Assembly (NCBI GenBank): GCA_900472625.1
Contig: UCIT01000003.1
Span: forward strand, 62,001-126,000
Direction: 5' to 3'
DNA: 64,000 nucleotides
Origin: Hyphomicrobiales bacterium
GTDB taxonomy: Bacteria; Pseudomonadota; Alphaproteobacteria; Rhizobiales; Rhizobiaceae
The notes beneath the pieces are model-generated. The model saw only the letters and a list, made by a program, of their open reading frames with translations, was not told the DNA's origin and ran no database searches. A program made the position numbers and the translations under genes. Positions 55,024-64,000 of the stretch are shown one piece after another. Within the stretch, counting starts at the first letter, position 1; the number at the start of each line of letters is the position of its first letter.

Positions 55024-55970
55024 GTGGCCGACCACCAATAGCGCACGATGTGGAAAAAGATCGGCGCGGAAAAGACGACCGAATCGAGCCTGTCGATCAG
55101 CCCGCCATGGCCTTCGATCAGGTTGCCCCAATCCTTCACGCCGCGGTCGCGCTTGATTGCCGACATGACGAGGCCGCCGAAGAAGCCCATCAGCGTGATG
55201 ACGAAGGCAAGTAGTCCTGCCTGAAACGGCGTGAATGGCGTGATCCACCACAGGCCGGCGCCGATCAGCGTGGCACTGGCGATACCGCCCGCAAAGCCCT
55301 CGACCGTCTTCGACGGCGACAGTTTCGGAGCGATCTTGGTGCGGCCGAAGAGCTTGCCCCAGACATATTGCAGCACGTCGCTCAGTTGAACGATGATGAC
55401 GAGGAAGGCGATCAGCAGGACATCGCGTCCCTCGTAGCCCGGTATGTTGAGCGTCAGCAGCGCGGGGACGTGCGAGGCGCAGAAAACGCAGATCATCAGC
55501 GCCCATTGCACTTCGGCAATGCGGTCGAGAAATCGCTCGGTATCGCCGCGGAGCACCGAGATGATCGGCATCAGTAGAAACGCGTAGACCGGAATGAAGA
55601 TCGAGAAGATGCCGTATTGCTCGGCCCAAAGCAGGAAATACTGGAGCGGCAGGACGACGAAGAACGCTGCCGCGAGCGCCCAGTGATCGGCGCGTTTGGT
55701 GTGGGTGAGCGTGATGAATTCGCGCAGCGCCGCAAACGAGCAGAAGCCGAACAGCACAAGCACGCCGATGCGCCCGGCTAGAAAGGCGATGCCGATCAGG
55801 ATCGCCATGACCCACCAGGCCTTGATGCGGGCGTTCAGGTTTTCGATCGAGGCGTTCGAGCCGTCGGGCGACAGGCGCTGCTGGAGGACATAGCCGATGA
55901 CCGACGCAACGACGAGAATCGCCAGGATGCCGAGCACAAGGGTCCAGAGATCGGAACTTGCCGCATTCAT
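55020..55970 (-). CDS. Phosphatidate cytidylyltransferase (CdsA-like)
   Basis: The 316-residue membrane protein of the CTP_transf_1 family makes CDP-diacylglycerol from phosphatidic acid and CTP. About eight hydrophobic segments precede the C-terminal signature, whose key residues are visible in SPSKTVEGFAGG and in SAIKRDRGVKDWGN...GHGGLIDRLDS. The N-terminus (ATG 55970) overlaps the PlsC-like stop by four bases. A housekeeping cdsA is normally found with the bam/lpx genes elsewhere, so this is likely a second, dedicated copy, which is inference. Confidence 0.9.
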   Translation of the reverse strand: MNAASSDLWTLVLGILAILVVASVIGYVLQQRLSPDGSNASIENLNARIKAWWVMAILIGIAFLAGRIGVLVLFGFCSFAALREFITLTHTKRADHWALAAAFFVVLPLQYFLLWAEQYGIFSIFIPVYAFLLMPIISVLRGDTERFLDRIAEVQWALMICVFCASHVPALLTLNIPGYEGRDVLLIAFLVIIVQLSDVLQYVWGKLFGRTKIAPKLSPSKTVEGFAGGIASATLIGAGLWWITPFTPFQAGLLAFVITLMGFFGGLVMSAIKRDRGVKDWGNLIEGHGGLIDRLDSVVFSAPIFFHIVRYWWSAT

Positions 55971-56620
55971 TCGTTGCCGCCCGCCTGTTTGGGAGAAAGG
56001 TTGATAAGAGCCGTGCGCGCCCGATCGAGAAACACCTGTTTGTCTTCACCGCTCTGGATTTGCAGCGGTTCCCCGAAGGTCACCGTGCAGATCAGCGGGA
56101 TCGGTACGATCTCGCCCTTGGGCATGACGCGGTTGAGATTGTTGATCCAGACCGGGACAAGGCGGATGTTCGGCCGCGCCGAAGCAAGGTGAAACAGGCC
56201 GCTTTTGAACGGCAGCAAAGGGGCATCCGTCTGGTTGCGCGTACCCTCGGGAAACAGGATGAGCGAGGACCCCGCATCCAGCGCGGTTGCCATGACCTCG
56301 ATCGGGTCGCTGGTTCGCTTGTCGCGCTCGCGTTCTATCAGCACGGCGTCGAAGACATCGCGACCGATGAAGCGGGTGACGGATGATTTCAGCCAGTACT
56401 CAGCCCCGGCGACGGGTCGTGTCGTCGCCCGTAGCCGTGGCGGCAGCACGGCCCAGACCAGGATGAAGTCTCCGTGGCTGGAGTGATTGGCAAAATAGAT
56501 GCAGGTATCGGGCGGGACTCCCTCACCGGGCCAGATCGCGCGCACGGCGGTAATGGCGCGTGCGAACAGGACGATAGCCGTCGCCACGGGTCTTGCGATT
56601 ATCTTTCGCAGCAAGCTCAT
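55967..56620 (-). CDS. 1-acyl-sn-glycerol-3-phosphate acyltransferase (PlsC-like)
   Basis: The 217-residue acyltransferase has the NHxxxxD motif in FANHSSHGDF near residue 46 and the substrate-binding motif FPEGTRN near residue 119. One N-terminal hydrophobic segment anchors it. It would acylate lysophosphatidic acid to phosphatidic acid, the substrate of the CdsA-like enzyme encoded next. The ATG at 56620 has GGACAGGGGG upstream. It is the first gene of the four-gene operon. Confidence 0.9.
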   Translation of the reverse strand: MSLLRKIIARPVATAIVLFARAITAVRAIWPGEGVPPDTCIYFANHSSHGDFILVWAVLPPRLRATTRPVAGAEYWLKSSVTRFIGRDVFDAVLIERERDKRTSDPIEVMATALDAGSSLILFPEGTRNQTDAPLLPFKSGLFHLASARPNIRLVPVWINNLNRVMPKGEIVPIPLICTVTFGEPLQIQSGEDKQVFLDRARTALINLSPKQAGGNE

Positions 56621-56823
56621 CCCCCTGTCCGCCCCACGCGGATGTGAAATGTTTAGCCTTGTTCGCTTCCTATCAAAAGCCCCTTCTCGCCAAGGTTGCC
56701 TGAACCAGATGCCGGTCGGCCCCGGATGCGTGGGGGAAAGCGTTAACTATGCTTCGGTAGGAATGATGTCGAACACAACGGAACGAATCGATGTCGGTAA
56801 AAGCGAGCAAGAGTTTGAAGGCC

Positions 56824-57105
56824 ATGACCACCAGTGAAATCGTGCTTTTTCCAGTGGCCTCGCGCGCCGGCGATATCGATCGCAGCGCTGCCGAACTCGA
56901 GCGTCTCCACGGTGCCGATGCGGTTCAATACTGGAAGACCGAATGCCGCCGTCTTGCGGCTGAACTGACCTCGCTGGGTCTTTGCGAGGACGAGGTCCGC
57001 CAGCAGGTGATGATCTTCCAGAACGAAGTCCAGCAGGCGCTGGTGCAGCGCTCCCAGGCGCGGGCGATTTCCCAAAGCCGCAGCGGTCGCGCGCTGAAGC
57101 GCTAA
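56824..57105 (+). CDS. DUF6074 family protein
   Basis: The 93-residue protein (from ATG 56824; an upstream in-frame ATG at 56791 would add 11 residues) contains VLFPVASRAGDIDRSAAEL and EVRQQVMIFQNEVQQAL, the hallmark blocks of DUF6074, found mostly in rhizobia and relatives. It is predicted all helical and soluble. Function unknown. It is divergent from the lipid operon and co-directional with the thioredoxin-fold gene. Confidence 0.78.
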   Translation: MTTSEIVLFPVASRAGDIDRSAAELERLHGADAVQYWKTECRRLAAELTSLGLCEDEVRQQVMIFQNEVQQALVQRSQARAISQSRSGRALKR

Positions 57106-57200
57106 TCCGCGCAGGCAGAGCGTTGCAGCCGAGGTATTGAGGCTGGCCTTCTCCACAAACCACATTAAGGATGATGCGAAACTCAAGAAGAGGACTTCGC

Positions 57201-57758
57201 ATGACAAACACATCCTGGCAGGCCGATGCACTGGCGTGGGGAACGGGCCCGCGCATATTAGAGGTGTTTCTGGAGCCGACCTGCCCCTACTCGGTCAAGG
57301 CCTTCAACAAGCTCGAGGATCTGCTGGCGCAGGCCGGAGGAAACAGGATTACCATCAAGATCCGCCTGCAATCGCAGCCCTGGCACCTCTATTCCGGCGT
57401 CATCGTCCGCTCTATTCTCGCCGCATCGACGCTCGAAGGCGGCAAAGACACGGCCAAGGCCGTGATGGCTGCAGTTGCCGCGCATCGGGAAGAGTTCGAG
57501 TTTGCGCATCATGCGGGCGGACCGAACCTCGATGCCACGCCCAACGACATCATCACACGCCTGGAAGCCTATAGCGGCGTGAGCCTCAAGGAGGCCTTCG
57601 CCATACCCGATCTCGACCGTGAGATTAAATGGCACTGCAAATACGCCCGCCAGAACGGCATCCACGTGTCACCAACCTTCATGATCGATGGCTTGGTGCA
57701 GGCCGACATGAGCAGCGGCGACGAAGTCTCTGCATGGGTTGCGCGCCTGCTGAAGTAG
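57201..57758 (+). CDS. Thioredoxin-fold (DsbA/Thioredoxin_4-like) protein
   Basis: The 185-residue protein (ATG 57201 after AGAGGA) has a thioredoxin-like fold with the active-site-like motif PTCPYS near residue 30, in which the second cysteine of a CxxC pair is serine. The cis-proline segment is HVSPTFMIDG near the C-terminus. No signal peptide is seen, so it is probably cytosolic. A single-cysteine active site suggests glutathione-linked or isomerase-type chemistry rather than dithiol oxidation. Partner unknown. Confidence 0.78.
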   Translation: MTNTSWQADALAWGTGPRILEVFLEPTCPYSVKAFNKLEDLLAQAGGNRITIKIRLQSQPWHLYSGVIVRSILAASTLEGGKDTAKAVMAAVAAHREEFEFAHHAGGPNLDATPNDIITRLEAYSGVSLKEAFAIPDLDREIKWHCKYARQNGIHVSPTFMIDGLVQADMSSGDEVSAWVARLLK

Positions 57759-57886
57759 CGTCAATGGGGTTTTGGGGGCACCAACCGCCCTGCTGGAGTG
57801 CCTGCCTGTGCCCGCGCGGGCTGCGCCTATACCCGGCCTGCAGCAGATGCCATAGATAGGGTTCAGGCAATGGAGAGAAGTTCGTG

Positions 57887-58708
57887 ATGAACGATCCGCA
57901 AGAGCAAGGCATCATCGAAAACCTGTCCCAGCGGCATGGGGTCAGCACGGGGGTCGTGGAGCATATGGCGATGGCTCTGCTCGCCGGGTTCGGCAACCAG
58001 GCGCAGTTCAACCACCCCGAACTAGGCGGAATGGGACAATGGTCTAGCGGTGGCATGGTGATGGTGGGCGACATGTTCAACAATGGCTTGAAGCATCGCG
58101 TCGATATGCTGTGCTCCGATATCGCCGGCCATATCCGCTCCGGCGAACTCTCCACCCCGAAGATGGATCGGCCCTATCACGCTCAGAGCCAAGGCGATGG
58201 GACCAGCTTTTTCTACCAGTCAAGTTCGCATGGCAGCACATGGCCGCAGCATCTCGGCCAACCCTCATCGACCGGAGCGCAAAATAATCTCCGCTACGCC
58301 TTCTTTCCCGATAGCCGCCGCCTGGCCATCGATGTGAATGGGCAGATCACAATCTATGACACGAGAGACCACCAGATCGGCGGTTTCTCCCAGCAGCAGA
58401 GTGGCGACCAGTCGCTGACGTTCACTTCGCAACACGGCCTTGTCCGGGTGTCTGACCTGGAAATCGTCTCGGCTGTCGAAATGGCGTCGATAATACCGGA
58501 CGACCAGGGACCGCCGCAGATTACAGCTGACGGCGATGCTGTTTCGTCAGTGACGCCGTTGAGCACGAACGCGCGAACTGTTCCGGCAGGCTCCGATTCA
58601 GACGATATCTTCGGCAAAATCGAACGGCTTGCCGACTTGCATTCGAAGGGCATTCTCACGGACGACGAGTTTGCGACGAAGAAGACGGAGTTGTTGCAGC
58701 GGATCTAG
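57887..58708 (+). CDS. SHOCT-domain protein with conserved N-terminal region
   Basis: The 273-residue protein starts at ATG 57887 with TGGAGAGAAG before it. Residues 1-90 form a conserved block (SQRHGVSTGVVEHM, FNHPELGGMGQWSSGGMVMVGDMFN) seen in similar rhizobial proteins. The middle is a beta-rich region that repeats phrases such as HQIGGFSQQQSG. The C-terminal about 30 residues are a SHOCT domain (IERLADLHSKGILTDDEFATKKTELL), a short helical pair usually mediating oligomerisation. Function unknown; no membrane segment seen. Confidence 0.8.
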   Translation: MNDPQEQGIIENLSQRHGVSTGVVEHMAMALLAGFGNQAQFNHPELGGMGQWSSGGMVMVGDMFNNGLKHRVDMLCSDIAGHIRSGELSTPKMDRPYHAQSQGDGTSFFYQSSSHGSTWPQHLGQPSSTGAQNNLRYAFFPDSRRLAIDVNGQITIYDTRDHQIGGFSQQQSGDQSLTFTSQHGLVRVSDLEIVSAVEMASIIPDDQGPPQITADGDAVSSVTPLSTNARTVPAGSDSDDIFGKIERLADLHSKGILTDDEFATKKTELLQRI

Positions 58709-58774
58709 AAATCGTCACCGAAATCAAGCTAGACCGCATTGGCGAGACGGGAACATCTGGTTATCTACGATGAA

Positions 58775-58864
58775 TGGCGGAGAGGGTGGGATTTGAACCC
58801 ACGGTGCCCTTGCAGGCACGCCGCATTTCGAGTGCGGTACATTCAACCACTCTGCCACCTCTCC
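58775..58864 (-). tRNA. tRNA-Ser (anticodon CGA)
   Basis: The minus strand folds as a 90-base tRNA with the long variable arm of serine tRNAs. The acceptor stem pairs GGAGAGG with CCTCTCC, followed by discriminator G and encoded CCA. The T-arm reads GTGGGTTCAAATCCCAC. The anticodon loop CTCGAAA gives anticodon CGA, reading UCG. A plus-strand frame here (MAERVGFEPTVPLQARR...) is the familiar antisense-tRNA artefact and is not a gene. Confidence 0.97.
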
Positions 58865-59166
58865 GCGGTCTGGTTGGCGCCGTTGGACGCGGGCTGTCTC
58901 ATAGCGAGAGAATCAGACGCTGGCAAGCCGAAATTTCAAACGCTTTCATCCTTTTGCCTTGACAGTTTTTGGGGCCTCGCGTATCTGCGCAAGCCAATAG
59001 GTGTGGATAAGTCCGTGCCTTGCCTGCCCCGCGCCTGCGTAGGGCATCACCGGCAGTCAGAGTTCCTGGGCGAAACGTCCTGAAATCCCTGCTTAACATC
59101 GACTGATAAAAAGACGGCCACCTGTTTGATGCGGGTTGAGCCGGAACGAACATGAAAGGATAAAAA
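58865..59166 (+). other. Leader region of rplU-rpmA
   Basis: These 302 bases separate tRNA-Ser from rplU and contain a promoter-like pair (58959-58987), which would give an untranslated leader of about 170 bases. The leader has short GC-rich inverted segments such as GGC...GCC around 59114-59141. I recognise no known ribosomal-protein leader family. AAAGGATAAAAA supplies the rplU ribosome-binding site. Confidence 0.5.
58959..58987 (+). promoter_or_regulatory. Candidate sigma-70-type promoter for rplU
   Basis: TTGACA (58959-58964), within the rhizobial -35 form CTTGAC, is followed after exactly 17 bases by TATCTG (58982-58987). The -35 is perfect; the -10 matches only its first half. Confidence 0.5.
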
Positions 59167-59484
59167 ATGTTCGCAGTCATCAAGACCGGCGGTAAGCAGT
59201 ACCGTGTGGCAGCAAACGACGTGCTGACCATCGAGAAGCTTGAAGTCACCGCTGGCGAATCGATCGAATTCACCGAAGTCCTCGTTATCGGCGAAGGCGC
59301 CGACGCTGCGATTGGTGCTCCCTTCGTTACGGGCGCGTCCGTCAAGGCCGAAGTGGTCGAGCACAACCGCGGCAAGAAGGTCATCGCCTTCAAGAAGCGC
59401 CGTCGTCAGAACTCGAAGCGTACGCGCGGCCATCGCCAGCACCACACTGTTGTCCGTATCACGGACATCGTGGCTGCCAAGTAA
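59167..59484 (+). CDS. rplU: 50S ribosomal protein L21
   Basis: L21 binds 23S rRNA in the large subunit. The 105-residue protein begins [20 protein letters not shown], a complete L21 signature, and contains the basic segment [16 protein letters not shown] near the middle. The ATG follows AAAGGATAAAAA. rpmA follows after 34 bases. Confidence 0.97.
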   Translation: MFAVIKTGGKQYRVAANDVLTIEKLEVTAGESIEFTEVLVIGEGADAAIGAPFVTGASVKAEVVEHNRGKKVIAFKKRRRQNSKRTRGHRQHHTVVRITDIVAAK

Positions 59485-59518
59485 GATCACGGGACTTAAG
59501 GTTTAAAGGAGAAATCCA

Positions 59519-59788
59519 ATGGCACATAAAAAAGCTGGTGGTTCGTCGCGCAACGGTCGTGACTCGCAGTCCAAGCGCCTTGGCGTGAAGAAGTTCGGCG
59601 GCGAAGCCGTCATTTCTGGCAACATCATCGTGCGTCAGCGCGGTACGCAGTGGCATCCGGGTTCCAACGTCGGCCTCGGCAAGGATCACACGATCTTTGC
59701 TCTCACCGCCGGCAATGTGACCTACCGTACGAAGGCCAATGGCCGCGTGTACGTATCCGTGATGCCGAAAGCGGAAGCAGCGGAATAA
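59519..59788 (+). CDS. rpmA: 50S ribosomal protein L27
   Basis: L27 reaches the peptidyl-transferase centre. The 89-residue protein begins [16 protein letters not shown], the standard N-terminus without the cleaved Firmicutes extension. The family block [15 protein letters not shown] is present. AAAGGAGAAATCC precedes the ATG. In many bacteria obgE follows directly; here two GNAT genes and an EEP-family gene intervene. Confidence 0.97.
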   Translation: MAHKKAGGSSRNGRDSQSKRLGVKKFGGEAVISGNIIVRQRGTQWHPGSNVGLGKDHTIFALTAGNVTYRTKANGRVYVSVMPKAEAAE

Positions 59789-59855
59789 GCCGGTAGCGCT
59801 TTATAGCAGCCGGTGTCTCATCGACCCGGCTGAGCGTATCAGGTTCAGTCAAGAC

Positions 59856-59892
59856 AAAAGGGGAGATGGGGCACCACCCATCTCCCCTTTTT
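59856..59892 (+). terminator. Strong terminator after rpmA
   Basis: A perfect 15-bp stem (59856-59870 with 59877-59891, arms AAAAGGGGAGATGGG and CCCATCTCCCCTTTT) has the 6-base loop GCACCA, followed by TTCTTT. It separates rplU-rpmA from the GNAT pair. Confidence 0.95.
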
Positions 59893-59917
59893 CTTTACCC
59901 TCAAGAAGGACTGAACC

Positions 59918-60550
59918 ATGCAAGGCGAATTGTTACGGAGAGACCAAGGGTCTCCCCAAGAGAGGCTGCGGCCGGAACGGCTAAGGACCGATTGCCCTGT
60001 CTTACTGTCGGAAAGGCTCGTCATGCGCGCGCCGCACGAAGAAGACATCGACGCCCTTGCCCATCTCGCCAACAACGCCAAAGTCGCCACGATGGTGTCG
60101 CGCATGCCGCACCCGTATACGGCCAATGATGCCGCCGACTTCGTGCGACGCACGAAAAATGGCGAGATTGGCAAGTGCGTCTATGCGATTACCAAAGCCG
60201 AAAACGGCGCCTTTATCGGTTGCTGCGGGGTCGAGCCGCATCTGGACGGTCACACCGTCGAGATCGGCTACTGGCTGGGCGAACTTTACTGGAACCAAGG
60301 TTTCATGACCGAGGCCTGCCATGCGCTGGTCGACATGGTGTTCCGCACCCGCGAGGATGTCGACCAGATCGACGCCCGTTGCCGGGTGATGAACATCGCC
60401 TCGCGGCGGGTGATCCAGAAGTGCGGCTTCCAGTTCCAGGGATCTGGCCTTGCCGCATCGCTGGCGCTCGGCAGCAACGTCCCGGTCGAATGGTACAGGC
60501 TCGACCGCAAGACCTGGATGTCGTTGAGAAGCTGGGGGAGCGTGTTATGA
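59918..60550 (+). CDS. GNAT-family N-acetyltransferase 1 (RimJ/RimL type)
   Basis: The 210-residue protein has an Acetyltransf_3 (RimJ/RimL-like) GNAT domain from about residue 28: LLSERLVMRAPHEEDID, then EIGYWLGELYWNQGFMTEA for the acetyl-CoA binding turn and RRVIQKCGFQF. A short N-terminal basic tail precedes it. AAGGA lies before the ATG. Its stop overlaps the next GNAT start (ATGA). The position just after rplU-rpmA suggests, but does not prove, a ribosomal or related acceptor. Confidence 0.87.
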   Translation: MQGELLRRDQGSPQERLRPERLRTDCPVLLSERLVMRAPHEEDIDALAHLANNAKVATMVSRMPHPYTANDAADFVRRTKNGEIGKCVYAITKAENGAFIGCCGVEPHLDGHTVEIGYWLGELYWNQGFMTEACHALVDMVFRTREDVDQIDARCRVMNIASRRVIQKCGFQFQGSGLAASLALGSNVPVEWYRLDRKTWMSLRSWGSVL

Positions 60551-61134
60551 GCGCGATCAGCCTCGAAAGGCCAAGACCTCAGGTCGCCACCGCCGGCGCG
60601 CAGCCCGTCATCACAACGGCGCGGCTGACGCTGCGTCCGCACCGGCTGAGCGATGCCGATGCGATCGCGGAATCGCTTTCCGATTTCGCGGTGACGCGAA
60701 TGCTGGCTCGGGTGCCCGCACCCTACGACCGGCAGGATGCGCTCGACTGGCTGGTGCCGGTCACCGCGGGCCGCCTGCCGGACTGGCAGATGGCGATCAC
60801 CGATGGCGACGATGCGCATATCGGCGTTGTGTCGATCGAGCTCAGGCACGGTCGCTGGCATCTCGGCTACTGGCTGAACCGCTACTACTGGCGGCGGGGC
60901 TACATGAGCGAGGCTGTTTCGGCAGCGCTGGAGCGGTTCGCGCGGCGGATGCCTGATACGACGGTGCATTCCGGGGTGTTCGCCGACAATCCGGCGTCGC
61001 TGCGGCTGCAGGAAAAGCTCGGTTTCCGCATGACCGGATGCAGCGAGATCTTCAGTTTCGCGCGCAACACCATGGTCACGCATGTCGAGACGATGCTGCA
61101 GCCCGGCGCCTTGCAACAGGCAAGAGCCGAATAG
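60547..61134 (+). CDS. GNAT-family N-acetyltransferase 2 (RimJ/RimL type)
   Basis: The 195-residue protein (ATG 60547, overlapping the previous stop by 4 bases) has a second Acetyltransf_3 domain: ITTARLTLRPHRLSDADAI, then LGYWLNRYYWRRGYMSEAV and ASLRLQEKLGFRMTG. The two GNAT proteins share the same layout and are likely ancient duplicates. Substrate unknown. A hairpin terminator follows. Confidence 0.86.
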   Translation: MSAISLERPRPQVATAGAQPVITTARLTLRPHRLSDADAIAESLSDFAVTRMLARVPAPYDRQDALDWLVPVTAGRLPDWQMAITDGDDAHIGVVSIELRHGRWHLGYWLNRYYWRRGYMSEAVSAALERFARRMPDTTVHSGVFADNPASLRLQEKLGFRMTGCSEIFSFARNTMVTHVETMLQPGALQQARAE

Positions 61135-61146
61135 ACAAACAGGAAT

Positions 61147-61169
61147 GCCCCGGGAGGACCGGGGCGTTT
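61147..61169. terminator. Terminator between GNAT pair and EEP-family gene
   Basis: A perfect 7-bp stem, GCCCCGG (61147-61153) with CCGGGGC (61159-61165), has a 5-base loop followed by GTTTC on the plus strand. It lies between convergent genes. Confidence 0.7.
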
Positions 61170-61172
61170 CAC

Positions 61173-62042
61173 CTAGATATCGATCTCGGCCCAGACCGGA
61201 AAATGATCGGAGCCTGCCGCCGTCGTATCGACGATGGCGGATCTTAGCCGGCTTTGAAGGCCTGAACTGACGAAGATGTAATCGAGATGCATGCGTTTGC
61301 CGTGATCGGCGGGATCCATCCAGCTATAGCTTTCAGGCGCATAGGTTCCGAGCGCCGCAAGCGCGTCGACGGGCGTGCCGATGCGGGCGATGCGGCCGTA
61401 GTAGCCGTCTCTGTTGCCGGCGAAGGCGCAGTATTCCCGCGATTCCGGCAGCATGTTAAAATCGCCCATGACTATATAGTCCTCGGGCAGCGGCAGTTCC
61501 TCGATGCCGAACTCGAAGGCGCCGGTCACCGATCCACCTTCGCGGGTAAACGCGTTGATGCGGTCGTTCAGGTGGTCGAGCTGGCGGATGCGCTCGTCGT
61601 TGGAGACGTGGTCGAGATGGACGGAATAGACGCGCAGGGCGCCGCCTGGCATATCGATCAGCGCCTCGGTGGCGCCGCGCTGCAGGTTCAGCTTGGTGAG
61701 CGTGCGGCTGCGTGGCAGAAGCAGCATGCGGGTGGACAGAATGGGCCAGCGCGACAGGACCATGTTGCCGAATTGCAGACGCATATTGCGGGGTGCGGGC
61801 GTGCCGTCGACAGCTGGCATATGTACGTCGCAGGCCGGGCCATAGACCCAGAAATAGTCGGGGAACAGCGCGGCGAGGTCGGCCACCATGTCGGCAAACC
61901 GGTTCGTCGCGAAGCCACGGGTGACTTCCTGCAGCGCGATCACGTCGGCACCACGCAGGCTTTCGGCGATTCGTTCGAGATCGTAGATGCCGTCGAGACC
62001 GAAGCCGTACTGTATGTTATAGCTCGCAAACCTAACGATAAT
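61173..62042 (-). CDS. Endonuclease/exonuclease/phosphatase (EEP) family protein
   Basis: The domain starts at RFASYNIQYGFG and includes the EEP motifs ALQEVTRGF (metal-binding Glu), VHLDHVSNDER, MGDFNMLPESREY and the C-terminal AAGSDHFPVWAEIDI (catalytic Asp-His). A DNase I-like fold acting on nucleic acid, lipid phosphates or similar is expected; substrate unknown. In frame, no ATG, GTG or TTG lies near the domain start. GGAGG (62049-62053) is 6 bases before ATT at 62042, giving 289 residues, so initiation at ATT is proposed. Other options are GTG 62102 or TTG 62141, without ribosome-binding sites and overlapping the obgE region. Confidence 0.82.
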   Translation of the reverse strand: MIVRFASYNIQYGFGLDGIYDLERIAESLRGADVIALQEVTRGFATNRFADMVADLAALFPDYFWVYGPACDVHMPAVDGTPAPRNMRLQFGNMVLSRWPILSTRMLLLPRSRTLTKLNLQRGATEALIDMPGGALRVYSVHLDHVSNDERIRQLDHLNDRINAFTREGGSVTGAFEFGIEELPLPEDYIVMGDFNMLPESREYCAFAGNRDGYYGRIARIGTPVDALAALGTYAPESYSWMDPADHGKRMHLDYIFVSSGLQSRLRSAIVDTTAAGSDHFPVWAEIDI

Positions 62043-62059
62043 CTTTGACCTCCGGATGA

Positions 62060-64000
<1,941 letters not shown>

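Noticed and set aside
54631..56049. 472-codon minus-strand ORF spanning the lipid operon
   Set aside because: Most of it is an out-of-frame shadow of the CdsA-like gene; only its last 130 codons form the real small membrane protein.
58774..58962. Plus-strand ORF MAERVGFEPTVPLQARR...
   Set aside because: It is the complement of tRNA-Ser(CGA); this reading is a well-known annotation artefact.

Overview
The window is ordinary-looking chromosome from an alphaproteobacterium of the order Hyphomicrobiales, most probably the family Rhizobiaceae (Rhizobium/Agrobacterium/Neorhizobium-like). The grounds are the rho-mnmE-mnmG-rsmG-parA-parB-holA-lptE-leuS order, the cyclic beta-1,2-glucan synthase (ndvB/chvB) with a neighbouring OpgC-type modifier, the 1591-residue NAD-glutamate dehydrogenase, TrcR (DUF1013), the DUF6074 and DUF1328 proteins, and GC-rich coding sequence throughout. 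I see no plasmid functions, prophage, insertion sequence or CRISPR array. The rho...parB block normally lies next to the chromosomal origin in this group, so the left edge is probably close to oriC; the origin itself is not in the window. Genus cannot be fixed from this sequence alone.

Layout. 1-6.7 kb (+): end of rho, tRNA-modification genes mnmE and mnmG, 16S rRNA methyltransferase rsmG, and the partition genes parA and parB. Three parS-type palindromes lie at 2382, 2418 and 4403, and a degenerate fourth at 11810. 6.7-10.9 kb (-): holA, lptE, leuS. 11.1-15.6 kb: PLP-homeostasis gene yggS, trcR, acs, a secreted thermonuclease-like protein and an SDHAF4-like assembly factor. 15.7-21.5 kb (+): htpX, rsmB, a heparinase II/III-like protein, purH. 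21.5-27.7 kb (-): an MFS transporter and NAD-GDH. 28.0-31.7 kb: pdxY, beta-carbonic anhydrase, a lytic transglycosylase and asd. 32.0-41.9 kb (-): opgC-like gene and ndvB, which together make and substitute periplasmic cyclic glucan. 42.2-42.9 kb (-): three very small genes, two of them for small membrane proteins. 43.1-49.4 kb (-): a complete peptide ABC transporter headed by an M19 dipeptidase. 50.2-52.7 kb (-): galE and a phosphonate monoester hydrolase/sulfatase-family enzyme. 53.0-53.8 kb: a methyltransferase behind an AT-rich leader. 54.0-56.6 kb (-): a four-gene translationally coupled lipid operon (PlsC-like, CdsA-like, small membrane protein, CDP-alcohol phosphotransferase). 56.8-58.7 kb (+): DUF6074, a thioredoxin-fold protein and a SHOCT protein. 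58.8 kb: tRNA-Ser(CGA) on the minus strand. 59.2-64.0 kb: rplU, rpmA, two overlapping GNAT acetyltransferases, an endonuclease/exonuclease/phosphatase-family protein (-), obgE and the start of proB.

Most of the window is core housekeeping. The parts that most merit attention are: the private phospholipid operon at 54-56.6 kb; parS sites overlapping the mnmE stop codon and lying inside the rsmG reading frame; the GNAT pair inserted between the ribosomal-protein genes and obgE; a gene at 61.2-62.0 kb that seems to lack a canonical start codon but has a strong Shine-Dalgarno before ATT; and several intercistronic hairpins whose roles are not explained by simple termination. No clearly novel multi-gene system with a definable new function was recognised; the lipid operon is the best candidate.
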